Positions 60,842-64,000 of a stretch of DNA of 64,000 nucleotides are shown in pieces. The notes beneath the pieces were generated by a model, which did not search any database, had not been told where the DNA came from, and worked only from the letters and a program-made list of their open reading frames with translations. This DNA comes from Arcicella sp043769985 (GTDB lineage Bacteria; Bacteroidota; Bacteroidia; Cytophagales; Spirosomataceae), in the NCBI GenBank assembly GCA_043769985.1, contig JAYVIV010000213.1, positions 8,846 through 72,845 on the forward strand, read 5' to 3'. Position numbers and translations under genes: made by a program. The stretch's first letter is position 1, and each line of letters starts with the position of its first letter.

Positions 60842-62074
60842 TTGAAAACGATATTACTCCCAAAAATTCAGCAATCATTCCGCACGGAAATCCCTTTGCC
60901 TTCTTCCAAGTCAGAATCAAACCGAGCCTTGGTTATTAATGCCTTAGCGGGTGGAAAAGACAATCTTTCCAATCTTGCCGAAGCCCGTGATACGCAAACT
61001 ATGATGCGACTTTTAGCGTCTGATGATGACGTTGCTGATGTGATTGATGCAGGAACCACGATGAGGTTTCTAACTGCCTATTTTGCCATAACGGGTCAGC
61101 ACAAGACCATGACAGGTACGCCTCGTATGTGTGAACGCCCCATTGGGATTTTGGTGGATGCTTTGCGTTCATTAGGAGCTGATATTCAATATGTTAATCA
61201 AGAAGGTTATCCTCCTTTAAAATTACAGGGTTTTACTTTTTCAGGAAATAATCACCTCCAAATTAGAGGTGATGTGTCGTCGCAATATATTTCTGCCCTT
61301 TTGATGATTGCTCCTCTCCTTCCCGAAGGTTTGGTTTTGGAAATAAAAGGAGAATTAGGCTCAAAGCCGTATATAGAAATGACTTTGAAACAGATGGAGG
61401 CTTTTGGTGTAACTATTCAAAGAGATTGGGATAATATGACGCTCACGGTTACTCATCAGAAATATCAAGCAATCCCATATTCCATTGAATCAGATTGGTC
61501 GGGAGCGAGTTACTGGTTCTCGGCGGTGGCACTTTCTGAAGATGAAGATTCTGAATTGGAATTATTAGGATTAAAAGAAAATTCATTACAGGGTGATTCA
61601 GTTATTACCCAGATAATGAGCCACTTGGGCGTAAAATCCGTCTTCACTGGTCGTGGTTTTAAGTTAACAAAAATTTCTGCGAATGCTTCTTTGGAGTGGG
61701 ACTTCACCAATTGCCCCGACCTTGCCCAAACTGTTTGCGTGGTGGCATCGGCAAAAAAGATACCACTTATTCTAACGGGAATAGAATCCTTAAAAGTAAA
61801 AGAAACCGACCGTATCTTAGCCCTCCAAAATGAACTCGCTAAAATGGGTACAAAACTGGAAGAAATGGAAAAAAACAATAAATACCTCCTCTCGCCCTCT
61901 CCTACCATACAATCGCCATCATCAATCCACACCTACGACGACCATCGTATGGCAATGGCTTTTGCTCCGATGGCTTGTTTGATGGACATTGTGATTGAAG
62001 AACCTGAAGTTGTCATAAAATCATACCCATCGTTTTGGAAGCATTTTGAGTTAATTACTGGCTCACGGATTTAA
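60842..62074 (+). CDS. aroA: 5-enolpyruvylshikimate-3-phosphate synthase
   Basis: EPSP synthase joins phosphoenolpyruvate to shikimate 3-phosphate in aromatic amino acid synthesis. The 410-residue protein starts at TTG (MKTILLPK). It has SKSESNRALVINALAGGK (shikimate site) and the DAGTTMRFLTAYFA loop that lines the PEP site near 72. The catalytic region VKETDRILALQNELAKMG is near 315, and DDHRMAMAFAPMAC near 368. The TTG start is supported by immediate homology. Three promoter-like repeats lie upstream, a diverged palindrome downstream. Confidence 0.95.
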   Translation: MKTILLPKIQQSFRTEIPLPSSKSESNRALVINALAGGKDNLSNLAEARDTQTMMRLLASDDDVADVIDAGTTMRFLTAYFAITGQHKTMTGTPRMCERPIGILVDALRSLGADIQYVNQEGYPPLKLQGFTFSGNNHLQIRGDVSSQYISALLMIAPLLPEGLVLEIKGELGSKPYIEMTLKQMEAFGVTIQRDWDNMTLTVTHQKYQAIPYSIESDWSGASYWFSAVALSEDEDSELELLGLKENSLQGDSVITQIMSHLGVKSVFTGRGFKLTKISANASLEWDFTNCPDLAQTVCVVASAKKIPLILTGIESLKVKETDRILALQNELAKMGTKLEEMEKNNKYLLSPSPTIQSPSSIHTYDDHRMAMAFAPMACLMDIVIEEPEVVIKSYPSFWKHFELITGSRI

Positions 62075-62130
62075 AAGATTAGGGACGGATAAAATTTATT
62101 TATTCGTCCCTAATCCTTTAAGTCCATGCG
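62062..62130 (+). repeat. diverged ACGGATT palindrome after aroA, copy 5
   Basis: TTAAAAGATTAGGGACGGAT pairs with ATTCGTCCCTAATCCTTTAA, and the outer GCTCACGGATT and AGTCCATGC ends are worn. It overlaps the aroA stop region and may act as its terminator. Confidence 0.65.
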
Positions 62131-62284
62131 AAAACCCAATTTTAATCAAAATAATTCAAAAAAATATTGTCGAACTAAAAATCCATTTTTCAAAACAAAA
62201 CATTTATTTCTTAGAACGTATATTAACCTTTGTTTAAGACGTATAAACCTAAAGTAAAACAAGATTTTTTCTGAGTAAAATAGA

Positions 62285-62318
62285 GTCCTACAAATGGTTT
62301 TTTTAGTAGGGATTTTTT
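62285..62318 (+). terminator. hairpin upstream of PAS protein gene
   Basis: TCCTAC pairs with GTAGGGA, followed by TTTTTT. It lies 39-72 bp before the ATG at 62357, so it is either a terminator of upstream transcription or an attenuator in the leader. Confidence 0.5.
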
Positions 62319-62356
62319 ATTTACTTTTAATTTCAATCTAACAAAAAATTTTGTTT

Positions 62357-62887
62357 ATGCAGTTTACTTTATCATCAAAGTCCCACACAGACACCTTTTC
62401 AAAACCACTTTTAAATCATCCATTGAGCATTGGAAACGAGTTTATGCCTCATCCTATCAACCAATTATCTGAAGAAGCTGAAAATGATTTTCAAATAATT
62501 ACTCAATATGCAGAATCGCAAAGGTGGATTAAATGGGTTGATTTTGAGAAACACTTAAAAAAAGGGAATAACTCTGTGGTAATTTCAGATACAAATCAAA
62601 CAATTTTGTATGTCAGTAGTGGTTTTGAACACATGACGGGCTATTCTGAGATATTTATTAAAGGGAAAAAGGCAAAGCTTCTGCAAGGAGAAAATACAGA
62701 AATAGACGTGCTAACTACTATTCAAAAAGCCATTGAAAAACGTGAATTTGTAGAATGTATTTTGACAAATTATCGTAAGGATGGGGAAGAGTATTTATGC
62801 AAAATCAAAATTTTCCCAATGTTCAATCAATCAAATAAATTAGTGAATTTCGTTGCCTTAGAAAGTGAGGTTTTTGCGTAATAAATT
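62357..62887 (+). CDS. LOV-like PAS protein without photoactive cysteine
   Basis: I start at ATG (MQFTLSSKSHTD), six bases inside a longer TTG frame; the frame ends at 62881 with the TAA stop, giving 174 residues. After a 70-residue lead the PAS domain (about 75-174) reads SDTNQTILYVSSGFEHMTGY, FIKGKKAKLLQGENTEIDV, and ILTNYRKDGEEYLCKIKIFP. This order matches LOV domains, but the position of the flavin-binding cysteine (GRNCRFLQ in LOV) is alanine here (GKKAKLLQ). Redox or signal binding is possible; light sensing through a cysteinyl adduct is not. No output domain is fused. Confidence 0.75.
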
Positions 62888-62934
62888 ACTAAAAACACAA
62901 AGTAAAAAATAACTATCTTTGTAAAAAATGAATT

Positions 62935-62968
62935 AAAAAGCCTTTCCAATGATTTGGGAAGGCTTTTT
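62935..62968 (+). terminator. terminator after PAS protein gene
   Basis: AAAAAGCCTTTCC pairs with GGGAAGGCTTTTT. It lies 54 bp beyond the stop and 27 bp before the EamA gene. Confidence 0.88.
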
Positions 62969-62995
62969 GTATAGGTAAAAGAAAAAAATTGGAAA

Positions 62996-63907
62996 ATGCA
63001 AAAATCACAAGTCAAGTACTTAATCGGAGCCATTTTAGTCGTTATTGGCTCAATTTGCTTTGCAGGAAAAGCCATATTAGTCAAATACAACTACATTCAT
63101 TATCACGTTGATACCGTATCTTTATTAGCTTTAAGAATGTTATTTTCCGCTCCTTTTTATTTGATAATTCTCTATTTTCAAAACAGAAAACAAAGCGAAG
63201 TTCCAAAATTGACTAATAAAGAATGGGCTTGGATGCTGTTCATTGGATTGGTGGGTTACTATTTAGCCGCCTTCTTCGATTTTTGGGGTTTGAATTATAT
63301 CACCGCCAGTGTTGAAAGGTTGATTTTGTTCCTATATCCAACCATTGTGGTGATTTTATCCGCTATTATTCTCAAAAAACCAATCCATAAAATTCAGTAC
63401 CTTGCCCTTTTCATTACCTACATGGGCGTGGCATTCGCCTTCATTCCTGACCTAAGAATGGGAATGCAGAAAGACTTAATCATAGGTTCAAGTTTAATAT
63501 TTTTGAGTTCACTAACTTATGCCATTTACCTTATTGGTTCGGGCGAAATGATTCCAAAAGTCGGAGCATTACGATTTACTTGTTACGCCATGCTCATTTC
63601 AACCATCATGATAATTGTTCATTATTCAGTATCGGTTGGAGGAAACTTATTCGCTTATCAATCAGCGGTTTACTGGCTTTCAATCACGATGGCAGTTTTC
63701 ACAACCGTCATTCCATCATTTATGATTTCGGAGGGAATTAAAAGAATTGGTTCAGGGAATGCTTCAATTATTGCCAGCATCGGACCGATTGCCACCATAA
63801 TTATGGCAAATATTTTCTTAGACGAAATCATTAATTCATGGCAAATTATTGGAACATTAATCGTTTTGGGAGGGGTTTTAATGATTTCTTGGAAAGGGAT
63901 GAAGTAA
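62996..63907 (+). CDS. EamA/DMT-family transporter
   Basis: The 303-residue integral membrane protein has ten hydrophobic segments in two EamA repeats (about 7-140 and 155-300). Motifs include LRMLFSAPFYLIILY and ASVERLILFLYPTIVVILS in the first and IASIGPIATIIMANIFLDE in the second. Such drug/metabolite transporters export amino acids or other small molecules. The substrate is unknown. The gene starts soon after a terminator, so its own promoter must lie in about 30 bp or transcription reads through. The last 93 bp of the window show no gene. Confidence 0.88.
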   Translation: MQKSQVKYLIGAILVVIGSICFAGKAILVKYNYIHYHVDTVSLLALRMLFSAPFYLIILYFQNRKQSEVPKLTNKEWAWMLFIGLVGYYLAAFFDFWGLNYITASVERLILFLYPTIVVILSAIILKKPIHKIQYLALFITYMGVAFAFIPDLRMGMQKDLIIGSSLIFLSSLTYAIYLIGSGEMIPKVGALRFTCYAMLISTIMIIVHYSVSVGGNLFAYQSAVYWLSITMAVFTTVIPSFMISEGIKRIGSGNASIIASIGPIATIIMANIFLDEIINSWQIIGTLIVLGGVLMISWKGMK

Positions 63908-64000
63908 GGAGTTGATGGTTGGAATTATTTGAAAAATTATCTTGAAATATAATTCGGAAGTATGTACTTATTGACGCAAAACCGCTGACGGGGTGAAAAA

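Noticed and set aside
62911..62968. Promoter TATCTTTG followed closely by a terminator, as a tiny RNA or attenuator
   Set aside because: The box lacks a matching upstream element at 19-21 bp, so the terminator most simply belongs to the PAS gene.
1..64000. Prophage or integrative element spanning the defence genes
   Set aside because: No integrase, transposase, phage structural or conjugation genes are seen, and housekeeping genes are mixed throughout.

Overview
The window looks like a low-GC chromosome segment of a Bacteroidota, most likely order Cytophagales. This is inferred from the gene families (DUF4834, DUF2853, NRDE, RloB, a short 955-residue CarB, atpDC split from the other ATP synthase genes), from TAnnTTTG-type promoters, and from dispersed palindromes typical of that group. 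I saw no rRNA, tRNA, transposase, integrase or phage structural gene.

Layout. 1-4.1 kb: DUF4834 and SPOR-domain proteins, DUF2853, an exported protein, and mraY. 4.2-6.0 kb: a restriction-modification pair whose endonuclease resembles MjaI (CTAG). 6.1-8.0 kb: atpD-atpC. 8.2-8.9 kb: a HigBA-like module whose toxin carries an early stop. 9-18.7 kb: stress and metabolic genes (NRDE, DinB, YceI, DM13, a sigma-54-type activator, M20 amidohydrolase, NIPSNAP, aldo/keto reductase, RidA). 18.9-21.4 kb: a duplicated DUF6934-like two-gene cassette, its second copy frameshifted, and a putative HARE-HTH nuclease. 21.6-26 kb: DPP4-type peptidase, MntA/HepT, and an exported TonB-plug-like repeat protein. 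26.3-35.2 kb: carB, lipoproteins, a LytTR regulator, a TPR histidine kinase and a NarL-type regulator. 35.5-42.4 kb: eno and a rhodanese-thioredoxin, with two paralogous toxin/antitoxin pairs around a Septu-like ATPase/HNH operon. 42.5-46.9 kb: rloA-rloB running into priA. 47.3-53.7 kb: a partial dcw cluster (rsmH, ftsL-like, ftsI, a coiled-coil protein, murE). 53.9-64 kb: LuxR regulator, LysE exporter, ATP-grasp enzyme, zeta-toxin module, molybdopterin oxidoreductase, aroA, a LOV-like PAS protein and an EamA transporter.

The segment mixes housekeeping genes with defence and toxin modules. The best candidate for something undescribed is the Septu-like operon at 38.8-41.4 kb. Its ATPase has a TPR block spliced between Walker A and the signature motif, and near-identical ATGGCAT-type repeats flank the operon. 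One such repeat, as a full 45-bp palindrome, also lies in frame inside the molybdopterin oxidoreductase gene. CTAG is almost absent from the whole window (one site seen by eye), which fits long residence of a CTAG-specific restriction system. Several palindrome families fill intergenic spaces, including every junction of the dcw cluster. Counts and alignments here were made by eye.
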